Below, piece after piece: positions 45,458-57,233 of a DNA stretch of 64,000 nucleotides; the stretch's first letter is position 1; every line of letters begins with the position of its first letter. Source of the stretch: Actinostola sp. cb2023 (Eukaryota > Cnidaria > Anthozoa > Actiniaria > Actinostolidae); assembly GCA_033675265.1 (NCBI GenBank), contig JAUJYZ010000785.1, forward strand, positions 62,001 to 126,000, given 5' to 3'. Position numbers and translations under genes: made by a program. A model generated the notes under the pieces. It was given only the letters and a program-made list of their open reading frames with translations, made no database searches and had not been told where the DNA came from.

Positions 45458-45622
45458 TACAGTGCGACGCTAAAAACTGTGACCACCTTTAATGTATTCG
45501 CATAGTGATGTCTCAACTCAGTTAAAACAATAGAATCGGTCTCTCCATTAAGAAAGCTGATTGGCTGACAGCAGTATGCGAATACATGAAAGGTGGTCAC
45601 AGTTTTTAGCTTCGCACTGTAG
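45458..45622. repeat. ~165-bp palindromic MITE (CAGTGCGACGCTAAAAACTG ends)
   Basis: Outer arms CAGTGCGACGCTAAAAACTG and CAGTTTTTAGCTTCGCACTG. Inner arms GACCACCTTT...ATTCGCATA and the inverse. Confidence 0.85.
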
Positions 45623-45667
45623 CACTAGTTTATATCACTCCACTATTTGAATGCACATTGTTATCAG

Positions 45668-45918
45668 GCACAAGACTGTGGTAGTACTCCCCCACCAAGT
45701 CCTTCGCAACCAAGCCCTGACGTGATGTATGATCACGAGGAACAAGCAACTCTAGACTTAACCAATGGAGGAAAAGATGCCTTTGTTGTCGAGGTAATGG
45801 TGTGGTAAGAAAGAAAGCTTTTAAGATGTTCAATGTAGTCATTATTTCTTTCTAAAGGTCGATGACAAGAAGGATGAGGATGTTGTTACAGTCTTACTCG
45901 ATCCTCCCACACCACAAG
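45668..45918 (+). CDS. Two candidate host-gene exons (Pro/Ser- and Asp-rich)
   Basis: Exon 45668-45793 follows TTATCAG and reads AQDCGSTPPPSPSQPSPDVM, then EEQATLDLTNGGKDAFVVE, ending at GTAATG. The next exon, 45858-45918, follows TCTAAAG and reads VDDKKDEDVVTVLLDPPTPQ, ending CAAG|GTATTC. They are mutually in frame. A possible further exon (46087-46140, after CACGAGCAG) breaks phase with the downstream exons, so the model there is uncertain. The region looks like an acidic linker. Function unknown. Confidence 0.4.
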
Positions 45919-46344
45919 GTATTCAACCTACATATGTTATAGCTGTTCTCCTTCTTTACCACTCAATATTTTGTTCAATACATATGGTAACTTCCAGAGT
46001 TTTCGCTTTTTTGTTGAAAGATTTATGACGGCATTACATGTAAACTGTTTTTGCATTCATGTTGTGATCTTTCTTTCCACGAGCAGGTTTTTATTGCTGT
46101 AATACTGAGAATTTACCTGGGATTTGCCGCATCAAATCAGGTGTCAAGGCAAGTTAAAAACAAAATCATGTACACATTGTGAGGTCCGTAGCATACTTCG
46201 GTGTAATCTCGTCAACTATGTGATAAAACCAAAATACAAGGGATTAATCGTGACGGTTTCATCGTGTCATATGTATAATCAGCGAAGCAGGCATTTGCTG
46301 TTTGTCCTATGAGTACTATATACTACTTCCCTTATGTCTTTCAG

Positions 46345-47746
<1,402 letters not shown>

Positions 47747-48539
47747 TGTCGGAGAACGGCCGGCTTTTCTACGCGAACACATCTAAAATGCTTATTTTCT
47801 CATTGTTGGCCGAAGGCTCATTTGAGGGAATTTCGATTGCCCACTGTATCAACAAAGATGACGGAAAGCGTGACAACGACTTGTGAATAGAAAACTTTTC
47901 AACATCGCTGTGATTATCAAATCAACAACAATAAGCAACAGAGGAATTTATTTCTGGGAAATATACGTTTGTATCATTACTAGAAAAGGACACACATGGC
48001 CGAGAGATTGAGGGAACGAAATTGTCTCAAAGTAACCATCAAGCATGCACAAATAAGAAATGTTCGGCATATTCTTCTCTCTCTCGGGAGGGAGGTTTAA
48101 TGAAGACTCACAGGGTAAAGTAAAAATGGCCCTAAAATGTATTTTTAGTAGGGCTTCCTGTGGAAGGCCTGACTCTAAAGATGCAGTCCGTTCGTCGTCG
48201 TCTTTGACCTCAAATTGCCAACTGGGTTCTACAGCGCATGCGCTTGGTAAATTTGCTGTACTCGATTAATGAGGGCTCGATGAGGCTTGACCTGGTCGAT
48301 CGAATCATTTCATGAACGCTCTCTCTTCGGCGAAAGTCATTATTTCCCGAAATTTGTGACTCTCATGGTTAATTATTTGTATTTATTTACTGTGTGTATT
48401 GTATTTTACAATATATATTTTACATGATTTGGTCAAGTGCTACTTAAAACCTCAACAATTTAATAGTATAGCCGGCTGCTTCGAACCTGCTTCACGCATA
48501 CGGCCAAGAGACCGGGAAGAGAATATCAGTTGGACTTGG
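47747..48539. other. Downstream of candidate gene; nothing firm
   Basis: Possible 3' UTR and intergenic DNA. CACAGGGTAAAG at about 48108 and GGGCTTCCTGTG at 48153-48164 look like degraded ends of the CACAGG family, but a matching duplication is not clear. The 69-codon frame 48060-48269 has no domain. Confidence 0.35.
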
Positions 48540-48736
48540 AATTTTTACTCGGGCTCCCTGTGGGAATTACAGTCATGACGCCCCCTTGCCATGACGCCCC
48601 CTACCATGACGCCCCCAATGTGCCATGACGCCCCCAATACAGTGAGTCATGATCTTTTTACCTTGAATATGTCTCTAATAAAAACTTTCACGGTAATTTA
48701 ACTTTCTGGTAAGAGGAAAGGTTTTTGATTGTGCTG
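48540..48736. repeat. Repeat flank with four CATGACGCCCCC motifs
   Basis: Array at 48572-48638, inverse of the GGGGCGTCATG array at 1.70-1.77 kb. GGGCTCCCTGTG at about 48551 resembles a CACAGG-type terminus. Confidence 0.65.
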
Positions 48737-50362
48737 CTACTAATCGATCGATTGAGTCAGGTTTGTGACAGTTGGGCAGTTACTGCTGTATATAACTTTC
48801 TCTTCTACAGATTACTGGAATACTGTATCTAAAAACTGTCACGGTAATTTAACTTTCTCGGAAACTAAGGGTGAAGAGGAAGGGTTTCTGATTGTGGTTT
48901 CTATGATCGACTTTATGAATGCAGCAATCATGACGGCGATCAATGGCTTAAAGCCAAAGTTTGTGTGACTGGTATAGTTGGGCAGGTGATTCTTCTCTAA
49001 GCTTCACAATGTTGGCAAATAATTAAAAAAAAAAAGTTAAAACTTGTATTCATTTTGTGTACTGGCCTTTCGTAATCGACAACCGAGAAATGTTTGTTTA
49101 CTGGACGCGTGACTATGGGGTAGCGTCCCTATAAACAAAGTGAACAGTAGATCTTTGTTGCAAACTCTATCACATCCAAAAAGACATTGTAATGAGCTGT
49201 CATTCAAAAGTGACATGTGGTCCCTAAATCCCAACAGTAACTGATTTGAATGATACTTCTAAGTCTTCTAAAGTAGGCTCGAAAAAGGCTGAAAATCGAG
49301 CCTATTCCTTTACAGACCTTTAAAGACGATCCTGCAGATTTCCTTTACAGACGAGCAAATAAAACTTGTCATAGATGACTGAGTCAGCACATCAACACCG
49401 AAGAAAGTTTTCATCTTCATGCGTCATCATTGCAATCATGCATCATCATGTCAATGTATTCACAACATCGGCAAATAATCCACCATAGGTTTTAACTTTT
49501 ATTCATTTTGTGTAGCCTTTAGCTGCCTTTACTAATCGATTAACTAAAAGATTGAGTGATTGCAGTGGCGTCACCAAACTACGCGATCAAACTCTATTGT
49601 CCTATGTTTACAACCCGGGGTTTACAATGTCCTGAGATGCGAAAATTTCTCAGTGAAGTGGTGTAATGATTGTAATGATGATGAAGATGATGTTGATGTG
49701 ATGTGATGACTCATCATCTATTGCAAGTTTTGCATTGAAATCTGCTCGTCTTTAAAGGTCTGTAAAGGAATAAGCTCGATTTTCAGCCTTTTTCGAGCCT
49801 ACTTTAGAAGTATCATTCGAATCAGTTACTGTTGGGATTTAGGGACCACATGTCACTTTTGAATGACAGACGTCAAAACTTGTGCGAGAATCAGCTAGTA
49901 CCCATGGGATTAGCTCATTACAATGTCCTTTTGGATGTGATAGAGTTTAGAACAAATATCTACTGATCACTTTGTTTATAGGGACGCTACTATAGTCACA
50001 CGTCCCGTAAACAAACATTTAGTTGTCGATTACGAAAGGCTGCACCAAATGAATAAAAGTTAAAACGTATTTGCCAACATTGTGAAGCTTAGAGAAAGTT
50101 ACATACAGAATCACCAGCCCAACTTATTCACACAAACTTTGTCAAACATTACGGCTTTAATCCATCGATTGCCGTCATGATTGCTGCATTCCCTGAAAAC
50201 AATCAGAAACCCTTCCTCTTCACCCTTTATAGTTTCCGATAAATTACCGTGAAGGCAGTTTTAGAGACAGTATTCCAGTAATCTGTAGAAGAGTTATATA
50301 CAGGGCAGTAACTGCCCAACTGTCCGCACAAACCTGACTCAAACGGTGTGACTGATTAGTAG
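48737..50362. mobile_element. Foldback element with ~600-bp arms
   Basis: The left arm (48737-49340) and right arm (49740-50362) are inverted copies sharing CTACTAATC at the tip, GACAGTTGGGCAGTTACTG, CACAATGTTGGCAAATA, TGGTCCCTAAATCCCAACAG and GAAAATCGAGC. The ~400-bp centre is unique. A partial third arm is at 1-200. The tips differ from the CACAGG family. Target duplication is not resolved. Confidence 0.85.
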
Positions 50363-50391
50363 GTTTCATCGCGATTATTGAGGCCATTTGG

Positions 50392-50665
50392 TTAATAATA
50401 GTAATAATAATAACATTTATTTATATAGCGCAAATTCAACATAACGTTTTCAAATGCGCTGAAATGAAACTGAAATGAAATATTTTTTTAAGAAACCCAA
50501 CTGACAAGGAGGCGAACCAGTTGGCTATTTTCAAGCATGGTCGAGAAACTGAATTTGAACTAGGGATTGCCCGGAACAAATACAGTCTCAGCAGAGCGGG
50601 ACTCGAACTCGGGGTCACCCGGGATTCTGAGACCGACGCTCTGACCACTCAACCATGCTGCTTCC
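50392..50665 (-). mobile_element. tRNA-derived SINE
   Basis: On the minus strand the head starts GGAAGCAGCATGGTTGAGTGG. A pol III A box TGGTTGAGTGG lies near 50652 and a B box GAGTTCGAGTCCC near 50592-50604, at tRNA-like spacing. The body leads to a tail with GCGCTATATAAATAAATG and an ATT repeat. This explains the TTTATATAGCGC fragments at 7.6 and 47.0 kb. It is not a functional tRNA gene: the acceptor stem does not close. Confidence 0.8.
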
Positions 50666-50904
50666 TGCCTCCTGCCTCCTGGTTCAAGAGTGTTAGCACG
50701 TGTTACGAGATAAGCTTCTTTAGCTTTGCGAATAGCATCACGAGAAGAGAACATTTGTTCTAAAGGAATTCAAAGGATATTAGATGCAGAGTGGTGAGGG
50801 TTAGATAGAAAATGTTCCACTACTGCATCTGAACATCTGAATAACAGAATGCTAGTGATCCACCTAAGAAAAAATGTCTGGTTTTGATGAAAATCAGCTC
50901 GATG

Positions 50905-51065
50905 ATATGAAAACCGGTGGTATGAATACCTCGCGTACAAGCTTGGAAATATGATGAAATAATTGAGTGTCAAAGAGAATCTCTCCAAGAGCTATACAAA
51001 TCATTGTGTTAGGCCAACTGCCATCACTCTGTTGTCAAACACAGGGCTGTCTAACTGCCAAACTA
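50905..51065 (+). pseudogene. Crypton-type tyrosine recombinase C-terminal fragment
   Basis: RWYEYLAYKLGNMMK, an in-frame TAA, then LSKSYTNHCVRPTAITLLSN. The YTNHxxRxT signature is the H-x-x-R catalytic block I know from Crypton/DUF3504 recombinases. The later His and the nucleophile Tyr region are missing. Fragment only. Confidence 0.7.
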
Positions 51066-51311
51066 GACGCTTGGTTCAAGCGCTCACTCGTGCCCTGGTG
51101 CAATTGAGTACTTGGGGTACACCGTATCATGAACGACCACATGAACGATGAAAAGATCAGTATGCTTTTTCTATTTGAGTGGTAATCACAGGTATAGCCC
51201 AAGCCGACTGTTTGTGTTGAATGTATGTGGTTTATATCGTGTGAAAGATGGAATCTTGATGATTTGGGTACATTTTTTGCAATGTATTTTCTTTCGAGCC
51301 TCCTTATTTTT

Positions 51312-52601
51312 GAGTTTTACAAATATGCGAGGCATGCGAGGCATGCGAGGCATAGTGCGAGCCATGTAAAAATACGAACAAATGAAATTATTTTCAGTTG
51401 AAAGCAACGACTACGAAGCTTACCCAAAAACTGAGACTGGTGTAGAAAAGTGCAGATAAATTGTTGTAACAAATATTAATACTTCGAAGTATTCTTTGAG
51501 TACTAGGCTAAAGAGACGGGCCGAAGTTACAAGACATATACATACACACATAAGCTTACATACACGAAGTTTTCTATAAAATCAACATCCTGTGGGACAC
51601 AAATCAAGCTCAAATTGTGCTAAGTTAGTAAATTATTATTATCAAAACATCCAATTCAAGAATTTAAAAGCAGTAATTTGGGTTTGAAGTGGTTTTAGCT
51701 CACATTATTCTGCAATTATTAAAAGCTGCTAGGTAGTACTTTGTGATATTCAGTCCTCACAGAGTTTTTATTTGGCAAACGGCAAACGTAAGCCTTGAAA
51801 TGAAAGCAGATTGTTTTTTTCTGAATGAGAGTCAATGTACGCACTGCCAATAACTCGTGGAAGGACGTTCCTGGGTAGATGATTGTATATATAGTACATG
51901 TATTTCACCATTGATCGCAAATTTGCATAAACCATTGAAATACTAGCCTGCTTAGCGGCTCTCCAGTGGGGAAGGGAGGGGGAAGTTCAGCTTCAGTTTA
52001 GAGGAAAAAAATAAGAATCACTATGAATCTCACGATAATGACTGTGAAATTGCCATATTATAAAAAAAAGGATCAATGAGTTATACATATTCGGTAGTCT
52101 AAACAAATATTTTTGAATTAATTGTAATTTTACGCCTTCGAATGATTTCGTCTCTGATGTTGGATATTATTGTGGGCTCCTGTGATTTCTTAATTTTTCG
52201 CACTGATAAGTTAATTTTTTTTAATTATCAAACATTAAAATTAGAAATAAAGTGAGAAGCGTGACGAGAGGTCAAGCCGTTACGTCAAGATATACCACGA
52301 TGTGACAACAGACAAGGCACAGATAAGTAATGAGTAGACATGCGTTCACTTTTAAAAACATTGTCTTTTCAATAATAGAGTTATATCCTCGACCCTTGAC
52401 ATGGTACAAAAGTAAACAATAATAATAAATAATATGGTACTTATATTATTATGCCTCGCATGCCTCGCTGTGTGCCTCGCATGGCTCGCATGCCTCGCTG
52501 TGTGCCTCGCATGGCTCGCATGCCTCGCTGTGTGCCTCGCATGGCCCGCATGCCTCGCTGTGTGCCTCGCATGCCTCGCTGGCTCGCACTTTGTAAGGAC
52601 C
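51312..52601. mobile_element. ~1.29-kb element with GCGAGGCAT-repeat ends and ~10-bp duplication
   Basis: Left end TTACAAATATGCGAGGCATG, with GCGAGGCAT three times (51327-51356). The right end has the complementary CATGCCTCGC words, expanded to a 30-bp minisatellite at 52451-52595. CCTTATTTTT (51302-51311) and CCCTATTTTT (52602-52611) flank it, 9 of 10 identical. The repeat copy at 60790-60840 is the unoccupied site. Mutator-like by duplication length. No transposase. Confidence 0.75.
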
Positions 52602-53223
52602 CCCTATTTTTCTGCTTTTATATAAAGCACGTGTAAGTCGCCTCACTGGAATTCTGCTTGGTTCTCTATCACGAACTGCATGGTAGTTTAATGGTATTTG
52701 GTAGTTGTATCTACTATTCATATACCCCATTCACACCAAACCTTGTTTAGTTAAACTAAGTTTATTCTCGCTTCTATCTAATACGGTTATAATAAATCAA
52801 CTTTGCATATCGTGATCTACATGTTTTTATTGATATAAACTGTGAATCCTTCTCATCAGTATTGACAGATAATTCGCTTGCTTTCTCAAATATATCACAA
52901 TCATAACTGTTTAAGCTTACTTGTATGACAACAATAGCAACACTCATGTGAGTCATGACACAAATAATGCAAAGTAAAGTCCACTTCACCTTCGTCGGGA
53001 AACATCGTGGGTTGCTTCCAGCCATCCATGATTGTAGTTCATCAACGGTTTGTATAATAAAGGCTTTCATTCATAACATATTGATCGTAATTTATAAGTT
53101 TGGCATTGTTTATAACTTTGGCATTCGCTTTCATGGCTTTCAAGGCTTTCATAACATGTTGATCGAGTTAACTTTGGCTTTCGTCGTTTTCAAGGCTTTC
53201 ATAACATGTTGATCGTTTATAAC
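52602..53223 (+). repeat. Dispersed repeat shared with 60.79-61.01 and 62.19-62.34 kb
   Basis: 52602-52925 aligns with 60831-61007 plus 62192-62300. The minus frame reading SYDCDIFEKASELSVNTDEKD is shared by both copies, but no domain is recognised. 53140-53223 has a tandem phrase CTTTCATAACATGTTGATCG. Confidence 0.7.
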
Positions 53224-53520
53224 TGTAGGTAATAAATAGCACATTGCGTCATCAAAAGTTTTTACTCTGTGGGTAAAATCCTGTAAAGGTTTACAATATC
53301 AACTTAATCACAAATACTGGTATAATACTACATCACAAACACATACATGAACAAAAGAAACATTTAAGGAATCGAAATGAACAGCGCTTACCAATTGATG
53401 AGGACACATGGTTTCACACGGTATGATGAGTACAAACACGTGAACACGACGTTGGGTTAGCTGTGGTATTAGTAACGTACGGAACGGGACACGGGACATG
53501 ACACTACGGAACATGTAATA
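53224..53520 (-). repeat. 3' LTR of BEL/Pao element 2 (297 bp)
   Basis: Matches 59732-60028 with about three substitutions. In element orientation it begins TATTACATGTTCC and ends TTATTACCTACA. Confidence 0.9.
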
Positions 53521-53662
53521 AATTTAAACGAATTGTTGAGGTTGACCTCAACATCCTGGGGGGCCAGGCTGAAACTACGTTTACAGTTCATAACAACAAT
53601 GGTTAAAGTTCATAACAACAATGTTTAAAGTTCATAACAACAATGTTTAAAGTTCAGTGTCC

Positions 53663-56600
53663 CTAAGATGATTCTTCGAGAAGACACAGCTTGGTTACGG
53701 GACGCACAAGACTGCCATTTTTGGTCTTTACTTCAGCTGCTCTCACTTGGAAGTCTTCTCCGGGGAACACTTTAACTACACGTCCGAGAAGCCATCGGCA
53801 TCTTGGTTGAACATTATCAGCGATCAGGACAAGATCGTTGACTTTGAGGTTTCTTTTCTTCAGAATCCACTTTTGTCGTTGTTGGAGGGTGGGTATGTAT
53901 TCACGTAGCCATCGCGACCAGAAATGGTTTGAAAGGAGTTGGGCGTGTCTCCACTGTTTTCTTGAATGTCGATCGTCCTTGTTGAACACACCTGGTGCCT
54001 CTGTTGTGTTTCTTCGAAGTAGCAGGAAATGGTTTGGGGTGAGTGGTTCAAAATCATCTGGATCTTCACTACTAGAGCAAAGGGGTCGACTGTTCAAGAT
54101 TGAGACTGCTTCACAGAACACCGTTCGTAGAGTTTCGTGTCCCAAGGTAACGTTGGGATTTCCTATGATAGCCTTCATCGTCTTGCGCACGCTCTGGATC
54201 AGCCTTTCCCAGACACCAGACATGTGACTGGCAGTTGGAGGTTGAAATCGCCACTTTGGCATGGTGCAGCTGTGCCACTCAGTATTCCTTGCATGTACTT
54301 CTTTCTTGATGGCTTCTTCGTTCAGACTCTTGATGGAGTTTCTCAATTCTTTCTCGGCACCAGTAAAGTTCGTACCATTATCGGTCCATATTTCTCTTGG
54401 ACAGCCTCGGAGAGACATGAATCTTCTTAGAGCCAGAATGAAGGTATCAGTCTCCAAAGAGCTGACATCTTCGATGTGTATAGCTCTGGTATTGAAGCAC
54501 ACAAATATGCAGCCATACACCTTGATGTTACTGCGACCACGCTTGACGTAGAACAGGCCGAAGAAGTCTATGCCAGTGAAGGTGAATGGGGCCTCGAACG
54601 GCGTCAATCTCTCTTTCGGTAGATTACCCATTATCTGTTGCATTGTGGATGCGCTCCTCTTGCGTCAGACTACACATCTGTGTAAGATGCGGCGTACCAG
54701 AGATCTGGCTTGCAGTATCCAGAAACTTTGGCGAATAGCAGACAACACATGTTCACGCCCAGCGTGACCTAAGATCTTGTGGTAATACCTCACGATGAGT
54801 TCCGACACTGGGTGGTCTTTGGGAAGAATTATTGGGTGAGCTGTAGTGAAGGCTATTGGAGCACGATGTATTCTTCCACCCACTCGTATGATTCCGTCTT
54901 CAGACAGTATGGGGTTCAGGTTCGCCAATCTACTTTGGCGTTTCACTTGTTGACCTGCACGTAGAGCGACGTACTCTTCTTGGAAGGATTGGCGTTGAAC
55001 CAATCGCACTACTTCGTGGCTTGCATTCTTTATTTCAGCGAGTGCGAGAACACGTGGTTGTTGTCGGGGTTGTTCTTTCTTTAAGCATTTAATAAATCGT
55101 AGGATCCAGGACATAACTCTGAGTAGATGTGACCAGGACGAGTAGTGCTTGAGTAAGAGCTCGATCTGTGATCCAGAGGTAACGAACATTGTAGTTCCTG
55201 TGTTGATTGTCTCTTCCTCAACATTTTCGCTGCAGGTTGCTTCTGGTTCTATGGGCCACTGTTCTTCCGGAAGCCATAGGAAGTCCGGGCCGTTCCACCA
55301 GCGGCATCCTTGTTGGAAGTATTGAATGTCGGTGCCTCTCGAGCCTTCGTCGGCAGGGTTTTGGCGACCCGGGACGTGGCGCCACTGTACTGGCGAGGAA
55401 TTCTCGTGTATTTCTGTAAGACGGTTTGCGATGAAGACTGAGAATCTTCTTGATGTGTTTCGTATGTACTGCAATGTTGTCATGGAGTCAGTCCAGAAGG
55501 TTGGCGAGTCTATATCCAAGTCCAGTTCTCTTCGGACTGTGTCACTGAAGTCTGATGGCAAGTACGGCGGCTTGCAGTTCCAGTCGAGGTATGGTCCAGT
55601 CCTTGAGTGGTGTGTTGCGGGCCTTGCCCATCACGAAGGCACATTGTACCTTTCCAAGCTCATTGGTTTGCCTTAGGTATGCTACAGCAGCAATACCCTC
55701 TTCTCGATGCATCGGAGAAGGTGTGTAGTTGGATGGCTTGTGGCTTTTCCATGTAAGGACTCATATAACATCTTGGGATTCTTACATTCACAACACGAGG
55801 CATGTCTTCCAGCCATTTTCGCCACTGCGACAGATACGGTTCAGTGATCTCTTCATCCCACGTGGCTCCTGTCCTCCATAGTTCCTGTAGGAGTATCTTC
55901 ACGGTTAAGGTAAGAGGTGCTAAGAACCCCAGCGGGTCAAATAATGAGCTGGCCACAGAGAGTATTCCTCGTTTAGTCGACGGCTTGTTCGTCTTTAGGA
56001 CCTTGAAGCTAAAGGTGTCCGATTCTGCATCCCAGTAGATTCCTAAGGCTCTTTCCATAGGTAACTTATCTAGGTCTAAATCCAGAGTTGGATTTGCTCT
56101 GTCGGTAGGTGGGATAGTTGCAAGAACTTCGCGATGGTTACTCGTAAACTTGGTGAGTCTGAAGCCTACTTGCTTTAACAACTTCATTAGGCCTGTTGCC
56201 AGGGAGATGGCTTCTTTAACAGTCGAGGTAGATTTTAACACATCGTCAACGTAGAAGTTGCGCTGGACTGAACGAACAACTTCAGGATCATGGTCTTTAG
56301 CGTTCTCTTCTGCAGTAGTTCTTAATGCCTTGTTGGCGCAACACGGGAAAGATTTCGCGCCGAAGATGTGCACCATCATCTTATAGTCTTCAGGTGATTC
56401 GTCTAAGTTGTTTGGCCACCACAGGAACCTTAGTGCATCAGTGTCAGTTTCTGTAACTCTTGTTTGGTAAAACATCGCTTCAATGTCAGCGGTGAATGCA
56501 ACTGGATCTTGTCGGAAGCGGATCAGCACACCTGATAAATCGTTGATGAGGCTTGGGCCTTGCAGTAGCTGGTCGTTGAGCGAGGTACCGCCGAACTTTG

Positions 56601-57233
56601 CCGCGGCGTCAAAGACGACTCGCGTCTTGCCTGGCTTGTTCGGGTTGCTTACCGGGTGGTGGGGTAGGTACCATGTTTTGTTGTTGACGCTCCCCGCCTC
56701 TTCTGTCGTCAGCTTTCTTGCGTAGCCTCTGGTCAAATAGTCCTGTATCACAGTCCTGTATTTAGTTAACAGTTCTGGGTCACGGAGTAGACGCCTCTTT
56801 AGGTATTGTAGCCTCGCCTCCGCCAACGGTCGGTTATAGGGGAGGTTAGGCTGGTCTCCCTTCCAGAGGAGACCCATTTTGTAGTGGAGTCCCTCTTTGC
56901 AGATTGTCTCCTCTATGATCCTCATGGCTCTTCGATCTTCAACTGAAGTAGGCTTGGTTTGTCGTCTTTCTGCACCGTACGACTCCACTCTCCAAAACCT
57001 TTCTAGCTGATTATATCTAGTGTTACGTCCTCACTGGCTATGTGATTGCTAACCATCTGGTTGGGTGGTCTTCTGTTGGAGGTTGCGCCGAGGACGCTCC
57101 ATCCGATGCACGATCTTATTGCGACTGGTTCGTCAGACCTTCCTTTCTTTACCTCTAAGGGGATGAACGCCTCTTGAACGCTAGTGCCTATAAGGACTGA
57201 GATTTTCTTTCTCTCCACCTCTGGGAATGGCAC
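53663..57233 (-). pseudogene. BEL/Pao 2 Pol: RT, RNase H and integrase, with stops and frameshifts
   Basis: Order on minus: protease tail (ISVLIGTSVQEAFIPLEVKK); frameshift near 57020; RT with [11 protein letters not shown] and [10 protein letters not shown] (YVDD); Pao domain; RNase H start [10 protein letters not shown]; frameshifts near 55700 and 55543; rest of RNase H; integrase zinc finger ending HRCVV and a TGA at 54665-54667, where the second zinc Cys is expected; integrase [14 protein letters not shown] and GVWERL (D, D, E); C-terminal domain to 53663. Unlike element 1, the RNase H-integrase linker is present. Confidence 0.9.

Noticed and set aside
50590..50665. Functional tRNA gene
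   Set aside because: A and B boxes are present, but the acceptor stem does not pair and a SINE body follows.
52434..52730. Cys/Arg-rich repeat proteins on both strands
   Set aside because: Artefacts of the 30-bp GCCTCGCATG minisatellite in a transposon end.
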